DNA of 64,000 nucleotides, taken from Neorhizobium sp. SOG26. Lineage in GTDB: Bacteria > Pseudomonadota > Alphaproteobacteria > Rhizobiales > Rhizobiaceae. Both the position numbers and the translations under genes were made by a program. Position 1 is the stretch's first letter. The number at the start of each line of letters is the position of its first letter. Shown in pieces: positions 54,638-63,714 of this stretch. Below the pieces are notes generated by a model. The model was not told the origin of the DNA. It saw nothing but the letters and a program-made list of their open reading frames with translations, and ran no database searches. The DNA is taken from positions 609,501 through 673,500 of the forward strand of contig NZ_CP025513.1 of the NCBI RefSeq assembly GCF_003491345.1, written 5' to 3'.

Positions 54638-56916
54638 GCTGCTTTAGCCTCTGTGAGCGACGGCTGCGTCGCAGCCGCTTCGGCCTTGTCCGCCCCCGAG
54701 TGAACCGAAAGGTTCAGCCGCAAGGCATTGGCGACCACGATCAGCGAAGACGTCGACATGGCAACGGCCGCAATGAGCGGCGTTGCATAGCCGGCGAGCG
54801 CGATCGGCACGGCGATGATGTTGTAGCCGATCGCAAGCGCAAAGTTCTCGCGGATCAGCCGCCCAGCCTTGCGCGACACGTCGATGGCCATGGGCACGGC
54901 TTCCAGGCTGTCGTGCATGAAGACGAAATCTGCAGCTTGACGGCCAATATCGGCGGCTGTGGCCGGGGCCATGGAAACATGCGCTGCAGCGAGCGCCGGT
55001 GCATCGTTGATGCCGTCGCCGACCATCAGGACACGTTTGCCGTCTTGTGCCAGCGACGAGCAGAATTCTGCCTTGTCCTTTGGCGATAGCTCGGCATGCC
55101 AATTCTTGATGCCGAGCGTGGCGGCGAGATCGGCCACAACAGCCTTTCGATCACCCGAAAGAATGCCCGCCGAAAGCTTCATCTTCTGCAGGGCCTCGAC
55201 AGCAGACGGCGCGCCGGGACGGAGGATGTCCTGGAACTCGAACACCGCCACTTCCTTGTGATCGAGCGACAGGACCACTTCCGAGGCAGCATTGCCGGAT
55301 GCGGTATTGTCCATGCCGAGCGCAAAGCGCCGGTTACCCAGGCGATAGATGCCCTTCTCGGTTTGCGCCTCAAGCCCGTTTCCCGGCAGCTCAATGACAT
55401 TGTCGAAGACTGCGACCGGACCCGAAATAGCGCGCGCAAGTGCGGCCGAAAGCGGATGTTTCGAATGGAGTGCCAGCCCTGCAGCAACCGCCAACTGTTC
55501 GCGGCCGTACCTACCGATATTGAGGACGCGCGGGCGGCCCACGGTCAATGTTCCTGTCTTGTCGAACAGGACGGTATCGGCTTCCGCAAGACGCTCCATG
55601 GCCGAACCATCCTTCACCATGATGCCGTTCTTGAACAGGCGCCCGGCTGCGACGACCTGGACGACGGGCACAGCAAGCCCCAGCGCACAAGGGCAGGTGA
55701 TGATGAGCACGGCGATCGCAATCAGCATCGCCTGTTTCCAGTCCCCGCCGATGATGCCCCAGGACAGGAAGGCGACAAGCGCAAGCAGATGGACCGCCGG
55801 TGAATAAATCTGCGCGGCGCGATCGGCGATGCGGCGATAGCGCGCCCGGCCGCCCTCGGCCGCTTCCATCAAGGATACAACCTCCGACAGGAAGCTGTCC
55901 TTTGCCGCCGTCGTAGCCTTGACGATGAGCGAGCCGGTGAGGTTCAGCATGCCGGCCTGGAGCGCATCTCCGGCCTTGACGGAAACCGGGGCGCTTTCGC
56001 CATTGACGATCGAGATGTCGAGATCGCTGGTGCCGCTCACCACGGTGCTATCCACCGGTACGCGATCACCTGCCGCGACGGAGACTTGATCGCCTGGCCG
56101 GATCTCTTCAACCGCTCGATATTCACGGGTCCCGTCAGCCGCCACGACCATCGCACCTCGCGGCGAAAGACGCGTCAGGCCGCTGATTGCCGAACGCGCA
56201 CGATCGCGCATGATGTGATCAAGCGTCCGGCCGATGAGCAGGAAAAACAACAGCGACACAGTTGCGTCAAACCAGGCATGCGAAGCGTGATGAAGCGTCT
56301 CCCAGAGCGAAACGACGTAAGAAAGCGTGATCGCCAGCGCGATCGGCACGTCCATGTTAGTGTGGCCGCGCTTCAGAGCCGCCCAGGCGGAGCGGTAGAA
56401 GAACCGGCCACCATAGATCAGCGCCGGCGCCGCGATCATCGCCGAGATCCAGTGGAAAAGGTCGCGCGTCGCCGTATCGGCTCCGGACCAGACAGAGACC
56501 GAGAGCAGCATGATGTTGGCTGCCGCGAATCCGCATAGTGCCACGGCGCGGATCAGGTCCTTCTGGAGCTTGTCACCAGCGTCTTCGGCATCATGGAAGA
56601 GATGCGCCTCATATCCCGTCGCGTCGGTAATCGCCTTCACAAGTTCAACCGGGTCCGTCGGTTCTCCGGACACCCCTTCCTTCCAGACGATTGACACGCG
56701 CTTTGTCGAAAGGTTGACGCGCGCACGTTCGACGGACGGACGTTTGGTCAGTGCGTTTTCGATCGCCGTGATGCAGGTGCCGCAATGGACCTGCGGCACG
56801 CTGAGGTCCATCTGGCGAAGGCCAGGACCGACGGAGCGGCTCGACAGCACGAGTTCCTCAGAAGACGGCAGCGGATGATCCAGCGAACCTTCGACGCCGG
56901 GCGCACAGCAGGTCAT
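54634..56916 (-). CDS. fixI: FixI, copper-transporting P-type ATPase for cbb3 oxidase
   Basis: A 760-aa P1B ATPase that supplies copper to the oxidase. It has an N-terminal CC pair (residues 3-4), an HMA-type domain with CGTC at 45-48, membrane motif CPC at 408-410, phosphorylated Asp452 in DKTGT, and VGDGINDAPAL. Seven to eight membrane segments are predicted. It follows fixH by 2 bp. Confidence 0.96.
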   Translation of the reverse strand: MTCCAPGVEGSLDHPLPSSEELVLSSRSVGPGLRQMDLSVPQVHCGTCITAIENALTKRPSVERARVNLSTKRVSIVWKEGVSGEPTDPVELVKAITDATGYEAHLFHDAEDAGDKLQKDLIRAVALCGFAAANIMLLSVSVWSGADTATRDLFHWISAMIAAPALIYGGRFFYRSAWAALKRGHTNMDVPIALAITLSYVVSLWETLHHASHAWFDATVSLLFFLLIGRTLDHIMRDRARSAISGLTRLSPRGAMVVAADGTREYRAVEEIRPGDQVSVAAGDRVPVDSTVVSGTSDLDISIVNGESAPVSVKAGDALQAGMLNLTGSLIVKATTAAKDSFLSEVVSLMEAAEGGRARYRRIADRAAQIYSPAVHLLALVAFLSWGIIGGDWKQAMLIAIAVLIITCPCALGLAVPVVQVVAAGRLFKNGIMVKDGSAMERLAEADTVLFDKTGTLTVGRPRVLNIGRYGREQLAVAAGLALHSKHPLSAALARAISGPVAVFDNVIELPGNGLEAQTEKGIYRLGNRRFALGMDNTASGNAASEVVLSLDHKEVAVFEFQDILRPGAPSAVEALQKMKLSAGILSGDRKAVVADLAATLGIKNWHAELSPKDKAEFCSSLAQDGKRVLMVGDGINDAPALAAAHVSMAPATAADIGRQAADFVFMHDSLEAVPMAIDVSRKAGRLIRENFALAIGYNIIAVPIALAGYATPLIAAVAMSTSSLIVVANALRLNLSVHSGADKAEAAATQPSLTEAKAA

Positions 56917-56918
56917 TG

Positions 56919-57416
56919 TTATCTCCGCACCGAGATGCGCTCTACCTGGTGAAGGATGCGTTTGCCGTCGCGCGTGGCGCTGGCGTCAACGATCCACTCT
57001 CCTGGCAGGACTTCATGTTGTGTCGTGAACACGCCCTGAGAGACCGGAACGAGATCAAGCTCGAAATCCTGATGCTCGCCGACCGGCCGCTTGAACGCGA
57101 GGACGAGTTCGTCGGCAGCGACTAAGCCGTCGTCCGGATGGCTGATCTCGAAGCGGATGTCGGACCCGTCGATCAGCAAGGTTCCGACAACACCCGATGC
57201 TGCCAGGGCGCGAGCCTCGGCCGCCTTGCCGTTGAACTGCTGGCTGGCGACATAGGTGTTTTGAGCCACCAGACCGCTCCAGCTCGTCACGGCGTTGTAG
57301 GCCATGTAGACGTTGACGGAGATGATGGTGCCGAAAAAAAGCACCATCACGCCAATCATGTGCCAACCCGTGAAGACGAAGCCCTTGCCGTTGGAGAGGC
57401 TTGCATTGCGGCTCAT
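56919..57416 (-). CDS. fixH: FixH, cbb3 oxidase assembly protein
   Basis: A 165-aa protein with one N-terminal membrane segment (WHMIGVMVLFFGTIISVNVY) followed by a periplasmic domain. It is needed with FixG, FixI and FixS for cbb3 oxidase assembly. The ATG at 57416 overlaps the fixG stop. Confidence 0.94.
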   Translation of the reverse strand: MSRNASLSNGKGFVFTGWHMIGVMVLFFGTIISVNVYMAYNAVTSWSGLVAQNTYVASQQFNGKAAEARALAASGVVGTLLIDGSDIRFEISHPDDGLVAADELVLAFKRPVGEHQDFELDLVPVSQGVFTTQHEVLPGEWIVDASATRDGKRILHQVERISVRR

Positions 57417-59002
57417 TTCTTCGCTCCTGGTGTGTTGAAGGTGGCGGCATATCTGTCGGCTTCGTGGCTCGACCGGTCCTCAGCGATGAAGTGGAAGTCA
57501 TTGACTTCGGACGCGATCGCCTCCTTCGGTAGCGTGACGAACACCTTGAGGGCCATCGTCTTGTCGGGTTCTACCTGGACGGCAAAGAGCCTGCCCGGAA
57601 CCTCGGTGATACCGGTGATCTTCATCGTTGCTTCCGGCAGCCCGTCCATCGACAGCAGGATCGTGCGCGGTTCGGGGATCATGTTGAGCAGCCGGATGGT
57701 GTAGCCGTTGCGGATCGACCCGTCAGACTCCAGCACGAACTGGGGGTTGCGGTCGTGGAGCACGTTGATTTCCAGGCGGTCGCGCGACAGCAGGGCGTAG
57801 ACAAGGCCGAGGCCGACCAGCGTCCAGACACCGAGATAAAGCAGCGTGCGCGGCCGCAGGATGATCCGCCAGTTGAAGTGGCGGACCTTGTCGATGAACG
57901 ATCCGTCCGGGTTGCGCACCTTGGCCGGGTCGATGGCGGTCGTACCGTGCTCGGTCGCGAGTGCCATATTGTGCTCGTATTCGCTCAGCGTTGCATAAGC
58001 GATCAGGCCGCGTGGCTTGCCGATCTTGTCCATGACGCTGTCACAGGCATCGATGCAGAGCGCGCAGGTGATGCATTCCATCTGCTGGCCGTCGCGAATG
58101 TCGATGCCCATTGGACAGACGGCGACGCAGGCATTGCAATCGACACAGTCGCCAACTGGTTGGCCTGCAGCGGCGGCCTTCTTAGCATGCCGGCTGCGTG
58201 GTTCACCGCGCCAGTCGTTGTAGGTCACGACCAGCGAATGTTCATCCAGCATCGCGCCCTGGATGCGCGGCCAAGGGCACATGTAGATGCAGACCTGCTC
58301 GCGCATCAGCCCGCCCAGTACGTAGGTCGTGGCGGTCAGGATAGCGACGGTGGTATAGGCGACAACCGCGGCATTGCCAGTGAGGAAGTCGAAGGCAAGC
58401 GTCGGCGCATCAGCGAAATAGAAGATCCACGCACCGCCGGTTACCACCGCAATGACGATCCAGGTGGCGTGCTTGACGACGCGGCGCCAGAGCTTGTCAA
58501 ACGTCCACGGAGCCGCATCAAGTTTGATGCGGGCATTGCGGTCACCTTCGATGAAGCGCTCGACGGCAAGGAAGAGGTCCACCCACACGGTCTGGGGACA
58601 GGCGTAACCGCACCATGCGCGGCCGACGGCCGAGGTGACGAGGAACAGCCCGAAGCCCGCCATCACCAGCAGGCCGGCGACAAAGAAGAATTCCTGCGGC
58701 CAAATTTCAATGAAGAAGAAGTAGAAGCGGCGGTTGGCGAGATCGACCAGCACGGCCTGGTCCGGGGCATAAGGCCCACGATCCCAGCGTATCCAAGGCG
58801 TCAGATAATAGATGCCAAGCGTGATGAGCATCACGAGCCACTTGAAGCGCCGGAAGCGACCTTCCGCTTTTTTCGGGAAGATTTTCTTGCGCTTGGCGTA
58901 AAGCGGCTCGCGTGGCTTGTTGCGTGAATGGGCAGGCTGGACGTCGATGCGTTCAACAGACGCAGGCTCGGTTTCCAGGTGGGGGGCTGTGTAGAGATTC
59001 AT
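57413..59002 (-). CDS. fixG: FixG, membrane ferredoxin-type protein for cbb3 oxidase assembly
   Basis: A 529-aa protein with several membrane segments and two 4Fe-4S ferredoxin motifs (Cys286, 289, 292, 296 and Cys310, 313, 316, 320). It acts in copper delivery to the oxidase (CcoG), probably as a reductase. I chose the ATG at 59002 (MNLYTAPHL), after AAGGATAGG, rather than a longer frame that runs into the FixK box region. It is first in fixGHIS. Confidence 0.95.
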   Translation of the reverse strand: MNLYTAPHLETEPASVERIDVQPAHSRNKPREPLYAKRKKIFPKKAEGRFRRFKWLVMLITLGIYYLTPWIRWDRGPYAPDQAVLVDLANRRFYFFFIEIWPQEFFFVAGLLVMAGFGLFLVTSAVGRAWCGYACPQTVWVDLFLAVERFIEGDRNARIKLDAAPWTFDKLWRRVVKHATWIVIAVVTGGAWIFYFADAPTLAFDFLTGNAAVVAYTTVAILTATTYVLGGLMREQVCIYMCPWPRIQGAMLDEHSLVVTYNDWRGEPRSRHAKKAAAAGQPVGDCVDCNACVAVCPMGIDIRDGQQMECITCALCIDACDSVMDKIGKPRGLIAYATLSEYEHNMALATEHGTTAIDPAKVRNPDGSFIDKVRHFNWRIILRPRTLLYLGVWTLVGLGLVYALLSRDRLEINVLHDRNPQFVLESDGSIRNGYTIRLLNMIPEPRTILLSMDGLPEATMKITGITEVPGRLFAVQVEPDKTMALKVFVTLPKEAIASEVNDFHFIAEDRSSHEADRYAATFNTPGAKK

Positions 59003-59051
59003 TGGGCCTATCCTTCTGGCCCGGTTGTGGCATCCGCCACCTATTCCCGCT

Positions 59052-59065
59052 TTGACCAATGTCAA
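59052..59065. promoter_or_regulatory. FixK/FNR box upstream of fixG
   Basis: TTGAC-CAAT-GTCAA fits the anaerobox consensus TTGAY-N4-RTCAA perfectly. It is centred 57 bp before the fixG start, so the fixGHIS unit is likely activated by the FixK-like regulator. Confidence 0.8.
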
Positions 59066-59091
59066 CTCGGCAGCGTGTGCCGCCCAAAGAA

Positions 59092-59119
59092 AAGGCCGCC
59101 CGGTTGCCCGAGCGGCCTT
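59092..59119 (-). terminator. Terminator after fixNOQP
   Basis: On the minus strand AAGGCCGC and GCGGCCTT arms form a stem with inner pairing and are followed by TTTTC. It lies 20 bp after the fixP stop and separates fixNOQP from fixGHIS. Confidence 0.8.
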
Positions 59120-59138
59120 CGTTCAATGTGTTCAGGTC

Positions 59139-60002
59139 TTACTGCCCGCCACCCAGCGAGTGGATGTAGACGCTGAGCTGCTTGACGGCGACTTCACCCA
59201 AGCGACCTTCCCAAGCGGGCATGACACCATGCCGCGGGGCGACGATCTGCTGTGCAATGCCTGCCTCTCCGTCGACCTTCAGCCAGATGGCATCGGCCAG
59301 CGCAGGTGCACCCATGTCCTTGTTGCCCTCGGCACTCTCGCCATGGCACGAGGCGCAGTTGTCGGCGAAGAGCTGCTGGCCGGGAGCGACCATCGAGGGA
59401 TCACGCGGCGTGCCCGTGAGGCTGACGACATAGGCGCTGATCTGGCGCACCTCCTCAGGCTTCAGCATATCGCCAAACGCGGGCATCTCCGAGACACGGG
59501 TATCAGGATCGGCGGGATCACGGACGCCATGGGCGATCGTCTGGTAGATCTCGTCGAGACTACCGCCCCAGAGCCATTCATTGTCGTTCAGGTTCGGATA
59601 ACCCTGGCCGCCCGCAGCACCGCTGCCATGGCAGGGCGTGCAGTTGACGCGGAATGCTGCCGCACCGGCTGCGGTCGCGAACTGCGACAGTTGAGGATCC
59701 GCCACGATATCCTGCAGCGAGGAACTCGCAATCTTCTCGACCACCGCACCCTGTGCCGCCTTTGCGGCATTAAGGTCAGAGGCGAGTTCCGCGCGGCTCG
59801 AATATCCGAGCACCCCTCTGGTCGCTTCGTTGATCAGCGGCCAGGCGGGGTAGAAGATGCAATACGCGATCGCCCAGAGGATTGTCGCGTAGAACGTCAA
59901 GACCCACCAGCGTGGCATGGGGTTGTTGAGTTCGCGAATGCCGTCCCATTCATGGCCGGTTGTTTCGACGCCGCTGACGTCATCGACATGTTTTTGCGCC
60001 AT
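59139..60002 (-). CDS. fixP: FixP, di-haem cytochrome c subunit of cbb3 oxidase
   Basis: A 287-aa subunit with an N-terminal membrane anchor (about 31-52) and two haem c motifs, CTPCH (121-125) and CASCH (216-220). Met residues such as the one in SEMPAFG are probable axial ligands. It passes electrons into the oxidase. It follows fixQ directly. Confidence 0.96.
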   Translation of the reverse strand: MAQKHVDDVSGVETTGHEWDGIRELNNPMPRWWVLTFYATILWAIAYCIFYPAWPLINEATRGVLGYSSRAELASDLNAAKAAQGAVVEKIASSSLQDIVADPQLSQFATAAGAAAFRVNCTPCHGSGAAGGQGYPNLNDNEWLWGGSLDEIYQTIAHGVRDPADPDTRVSEMPAFGDMLKPEEVRQISAYVVSLTGTPRDPSMVAPGQQLFADNCASCHGESAEGNKDMGAPALADAIWLKVDGEAGIAQQIVAPRHGVMPAWEGRLGEVAVKQLSVYIHSLGGGQ

Positions 60003-60003
60003 C

Positions 60004-60156
60004 TTAGTCTTCCTTCAGGGGGATCTGTGCGGCCTCGGTGGCACGGGCCTTAGCAGCAGGACGAAACATGAAAAGAACCACGCCGAGGAAGAAGAGGGTC
60101 ATGGCGAGCAAGCCCCAGCTGTCGGCGAAGTGACGCATGGCAGTGTAGATTTCCAT
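60004..60156 (-). CDS. fixQ: FixQ, small subunit of cbb3 oxidase
   Basis: A 50-aa protein starting MEIYTAMRHFADSWGLLA with one membrane segment (about 16-34) and a basic region after it, typical of CcoQ. It stabilises the complex. It lies 12 bp after fixO. Confidence 0.93.
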   Translation of the reverse strand: MEIYTAMRHFADSWGLLAMTLFFLGVVLFMFRPAAKARATEAAQIPLKED

Positions 60157-60168
60157 CGTCTTAGCTCC

Positions 60169-60900
60169 TCAGCGGTAACCGGCAGCGTCGTCATAGGTGG
60201 AGAAGTCCACCAGCGTGCCGAGCATCTGCAGGTAGGCTACCAGTGCATCCATTTCGGTCAGCTTTTGCGGGTTGCCGTCGAAATCACCCACCTTCGCCTT
60301 GGGATAGCGAGCAAGCAGGCCCGAGGTATCGGCGTCCGGATCGGCTTGGGCCGCAAGGTCTGCCTTGGCGTTCTCGATCATCTCGTCCGAATAGGGGACG
60401 CCGACGGCCTTGTTGGCCTTCAGCTCCATCGACACGTCGGTCACCTTGAGCGGCGTTTCCTTGAGGAAGGCGTAACTCGGCATCACCGACTCCGGAACCA
60501 CATCGCGCGGCTCGGTCAGGTGCTGCACATGCCATTCGTTGGAGTAGCGGTCGCCAACGCGGGCGAGATCAGGCCCGGTTCGCTTCGAACCCCACTGGAA
60601 CGGGTGATCGTACATCGACTCCGCAGCAAGGCTGTAGTGACCGTACCGCTCCACCTCGTCACGGAAGGGGCGGATCATCTGACTGTGGCAGACATAGCAG
60701 CCTTCGCGAACATAGATGTTGCGGCCGGCGAGCTCGAGCGGCGAGTAGGGCCGCATGCCCTCCACCTTCTCGACGGTGTTCTCCAGGTAGAAGAGGGGCG
60801 CGATCTCGACGATCCCGCCGATGGAGACGACGAACAGCGAACCGACGAGCAGGAGCGTGGCGTTGCGTTCGATATGATGATGTTTGTCGAGGATTGACAT
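60169..60900 (-). CDS. fixO: FixO, mono-haem cytochrome c subunit of cbb3 oxidase
   Basis: A 243-aa membrane-anchored subunit (segment about 15-35) with haem motif CYVCH at 68-72 ([15 protein letters not shown]). The rest is periplasmic. It follows fixN by 12 bp. Confidence 0.96.
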   Translation of the reverse strand: MSILDKHHHIERNATLLLVGSLFVVSIGGIVEIAPLFYLENTVEKVEGMRPYSPLELAGRNIYVREGCYVCHSQMIRPFRDEVERYGHYSLAAESMYDHPFQWGSKRTGPDLARVGDRYSNEWHVQHLTEPRDVVPESVMPSYAFLKETPLKVTDVSMELKANKAVGVPYSDEMIENAKADLAAQADPDADTSGLLARYPKAKVGDFDGNPQKLTEMDALVAYLQMLGTLVDFSTYDDAAGYR

Positions 60901-60912
60901 CGAAGGAACTCC

Positions 60913-62544
60913 TTACTCGGCCGGCTGCAGGGCAGGGGCCTTCGCAGCAGGACGGCCGATCGGGGCCTCGTCGCGCTGGTGACCGAGGATGGTCATGGTG
61001 ATGTTGAAGGCCATGATGAGAGCGCCCGCCAGGTACAACCCGCCGCCAATGGCGCGAAGGACGTAGTAGGGGATCATCGCGGCAACGGTTTCAGCGAACG
61101 AGTAGACGAGGAAGCCCTGGTCATCGTATTCGCGCCACATCAGGCCCTGCTGGACGCCGGCAACCCACATGACGGCTGCATAGACGACGATGCCGAGCGT
61201 GGCGAGCCAGAAGTGCCAGTTGACCATGCGCAGCGAGTAGAGGCGCTCGCGGTTCCACAGCTTCGGTACCATGTAATACAGCGCGCCGAAGGTGATGAGG
61301 CCGTTCCAGCCGAGCGCACCCGAGTGAACGTGACCGATGGTCCAGTCCGTGTAGTGGCTGAGCGAGTTGACCGCCTTGATCGACATCATTGGACCTTCGA
61401 AGGTGGCCATGCCGTAGAAGGCGACTGCCATGATCATCATGCGGATGATCGGGTCCGTGCGGATTTTGTCCCATGCGCCCGAAAGCGTCATCAGGCCGTT
61501 GATCATGCCACCCCACGAGGGCATCCACAGCATGATCGAGAACACCATGCCGAGCGTCTGCGCCCAGTCGGGCAGCGCGGTGTAGTGGAGGTGGTGCGGG
61601 CCGGCCCAGATATACATGAAGATCAGGGCCCAGAAGTGGATGATCGACAGGCGGTAGGAATAGACCGGGCGGTTCACCTGCTTCGGAATGAAGTAGTACA
61701 TCATCCCCAGGAAGCCCGCGGTCAGGAAGAAGCCGACGGCGTTATGGCCATACCACCATTGGGTCAGCGCGTCCTGGACACCTGAGAATGCCGAGTAGCT
61801 CTTGATGCCCAGGAACGAGACCGGAACCGCCAGGTTGTTGACGATGTGCAGCATCGCAATCGTGATGATGAAGGCAAGATAGAACCAGTTCGCCACGTAG
61901 ATGTGGGGTTCCTTGCGCTTCAGGATCGTGCCGAGGAAGACCAGCAGGTAGCAGACCCAAACGATCGTCAGCCAGATATCGACATACCATTCCGGCTCGG
62001 CATACTCCCGGCTCTGCGTGATGCCGAGGAGGTAACCGGTCGCAGCCATGACGATGAAGAGCTGGTATCCCCAGAAGACGAACCAAGCCAGGTTGCCGCC
62101 GAAGAGCCGCGCACGACAGGTGCGCTGGACCACGTAGAACGAGGTTGCAAGCAGCGCGTTACCGCCGAAGGCAAAGATTACCGCGGACGTATGAAGCGGG
62201 CGCATGCGGCCAAAGCCAAACCACGGCTCGATGTTGAGATCCGGGAAAGCGAGCTGCAGCGCAACGACAACGCCGACAAGGAAGCCTACGATTCCCCAGA
62301 ACACCGTTGCGATCGCACCGTAGCGGATCACCTCGTCAAAGTATTCGGATTGTCGGGCGGCCACCGCGGCCGGATCAGGCCGTGTGAACGAGATGCGGCG
62401 CATCAGGACGATGGTGCTGATCAGCAGCACCACGAAGAGAACCCACATATGGGCTGCGAACTGACTATCGTGCGCATAGGCCGCGCCTAGAAGAGCGAGG
62501 AAGGTGCCGATCGCCAGGATGATCGTCTCGGAGACGTAAGTCAT
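60913..62544 (-). CDS. fixN: FixN, catalytic subunit of cbb3 cytochrome oxidase
   Basis: The 543-aa haem-copper oxidase subunit I with about twelve membrane segments, [20 protein letters not shown], the copper-B region [34 protein letters not shown] and the haem-ligand region [17 protein letters not shown]. It is the high-affinity oxygen reductase used in microaerobic growth or in nodules. It is first in fixNOQP and has a FixK box 85 bp upstream. Confidence 0.97.
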   Translation of the reverse strand: MTYVSETIILAIGTFLALLGAAYAHDSQFAAHMWVLFVVLLISTIVLMRRISFTRPDPAAVAARQSEYFDEVIRYGAIATVFWGIVGFLVGVVVALQLAFPDLNIEPWFGFGRMRPLHTSAVIFAFGGNALLATSFYVVQRTCRARLFGGNLAWFVFWGYQLFIVMAATGYLLGITQSREYAEPEWYVDIWLTIVWVCYLLVFLGTILKRKEPHIYVANWFYLAFIITIAMLHIVNNLAVPVSFLGIKSYSAFSGVQDALTQWWYGHNAVGFFLTAGFLGMMYYFIPKQVNRPVYSYRLSIIHFWALIFMYIWAGPHHLHYTALPDWAQTLGMVFSIMLWMPSWGGMINGLMTLSGAWDKIRTDPIIRMMIMAVAFYGMATFEGPMMSIKAVNSLSHYTDWTIGHVHSGALGWNGLITFGALYYMVPKLWNRERLYSLRMVNWHFWLATLGIVVYAAVMWVAGVQQGLMWREYDDQGFLVYSFAETVAAMIPYYVLRAIGGGLYLAGALIMAFNITMTILGHQRDEAPIGRPAAKAPALQPAE

Positions 62545-62628
62545 GGTCTTTGAACCTCACAGCGCACCCGCGCTGCCAGTTGATGGATTGTCACTACTGT
62601 CTGCTGACATATCGGAGAGAGTTCCGGT

Positions 62629-62642
62629 TTGACCTGCATCAA
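62629..62642. promoter_or_regulatory. FixK/FNR box upstream of fixN
   Basis: TTGAC-CTGC-ATCAA fits TTGAY-N4-RTCAA perfectly and is centred about 91 bp before the fixN start. It lies in the gap shared with the thiamine riboswitch unit on the other strand. Confidence 0.8.
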
Positions 62643-62695
62643 CCAGACGGTCGCGCCTGTTGACAGCCGGCGGCAAACATTCCAGTCTGCGGAAA

Positions 62696-62781
62696 TTCCG
62701 AGGGGGGCATCGTGCGGTGCTGAGATGGCGGTGAGCCGGACCCTTGAACCTGATCCGGGTCATGCCGGCGTAGGAACGGAA
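62696..62781 (+). ncRNA. TPP riboswitch (THI element)
   Basis: The thi-box core is present: GTGCTGAGATGG and ACCCTTGAACCTGATCCGGG, then TGCCGGCGTAGGAA. A P1 stem TTCCG (62696-62700) and CGGAA (62777-62781) closes it. It senses thiamine pyrophosphate and turns down thiXY. A TTGACA at 62660-62665 would place the transcript start near P1, although its -10 is weak. Confidence 0.93.
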
Positions 62782-62826
62782 ACGGCGTCACCTCTCGCGA
62801 TGACACTTTCTCTTCTCCGCTTCACC

Positions 62827-62862
62827 TGGGTCTCCGTGATTGGTTTATCTGGAGATCGCCCA
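62827..62862 (+). promoter_or_regulatory. Shine-Dalgarno-sequestering hairpin of the TPP riboswitch
   Basis: TGGGTCTCC (62827-62835) can pair with GGAGA (62851-62855) and, across a 3-nt bulge, with CCCA (62859-62862). This buries the ribosome-binding site and first base of the leader start codon. It looks like the expression platform of the riboswitch, acting on translation. The link to the aptamer state is inferred. Confidence 0.5.
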
Positions 62863-62924
62863 TGATGTTCGAACACGCTTACCCGATCGCGGGATCCAGG
62901 GCCTTCCTCACCTCGTCTGAGTAG
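62862..62924 (+). CDS. 20-codon leader reading frame before thiX
   Basis: ATG ATG TTC ... GAG TAG encodes MMFEHAYPIAGSRAFLTSSE. GGAG stands 7 nt before the ATG, a better ribosome-binding site than that of thiX, whose ATG follows the stop by 6 nt. It therefore may couple thiX translation to the riboswitch. I do not recognise the peptide. It could also be a non-functional remnant. Confidence 0.45.
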   Translation: MMFEHAYPIAGSRAFLTSSE

Positions 62925-62930
62925 GCCGCG

Positions 62931-63710
62931 ATGCGCACTTCCCATGCCGGCCTCGGCACCCTCCTGCTGCTGCTCTTGTGGCAGGCGGGTGTGATGCTGT
63001 TCGAGCCCCCGCGCTACGTGCTGCCATCACCGCTCACTGTCGGAGCCGCTTTCCTGCGGCAGCCAGCCTACCTGCTTCACCATGCGATGATCACACTGAC
63101 GGAGATCGTCCTGGGGTTGCTGATCGGATCGACGCTCGGTGCCGCCATTGCCTTCGCTGTCGCGGCCTGGCCGCGGATCGGACGCCTGGCCTGGCCGATG
63201 GTGCTGATCCTGCAGGCGTTCCCCGTCTTCGTGCTCGCCCCGATCCTTGTCATCTGGTTTGGCTTTGGACTGGCTTCGAAAGTCGCCATGACGACGATCA
63301 TCATCTTCTTCCCGGTCGCGTCATCCTTTGCCGATGGCCTGCGCCGTACGGAGCTGGACGTGCTCGATGCCGCGCAGCTCGACGGGGCGGGCCACTGGGA
63401 CGTCCTCAAGAACATCCGCCTGCCGCTCGCTATCCCGAGCCTGATATCGGGGCTGCGCGTCGCCGCACCCTTGGCACCGCTTGGTGCCGTCGTCGGCGAA
63501 TGGGTGGGGGCGGCGGGCGGGCTCGGCTTCATCATGATGCAGGCGAACGCGCGCATGCAGACCGAAACCGTCTTCGCCGCAATGCTCATTCTAGCCGCCC
63601 TCACCCTCGTCTTGCGGCTTCTCGTTGACCGGTTGACCCGTGGCCTTGCGCCTTGGGCGCACGAACAGCCCGAAGAGCCATCCCTTTTGCCCACAACGTC
63701 AAGAAGGTGA
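62931..63710 (+). CDS. thiX: ThiX, thiamine-precursor ABC transporter permease
   Basis: A 259-aa inner-membrane permease with about six membrane segments and the EAA-type loop ELDVLDAAQLDGAGHWDVLK. It imports a thiamine pyrimidine precursor (HMP or formyl-aminopyrimidine). The TPP riboswitch upstream and the ThiY binding protein downstream support the assignment. The ATG has only a weak GAGTAGG upstream. Confidence 0.88.
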   Translation: MRTSHAGLGTLLLLLLWQAGVMLFEPPRYVLPSPLTVGAAFLRQPAYLLHHAMITLTEIVLGLLIGSTLGAAIAFAVAAWPRIGRLAWPMVLILQAFPVFVLAPILVIWFGFGLASKVAMTTIIIFFPVASSFADGLRRTELDVLDAAQLDGAGHWDVLKNIRLPLAIPSLISGLRVAAPLAPLGAVVGEWVGAAGGLGFIMMQANARMQTETVFAAMLILAALTLVLRLLVDRLTRGLAPWAHEQPEEPSLLPTTSRR

Positions 63711-63714
63711 TCTC

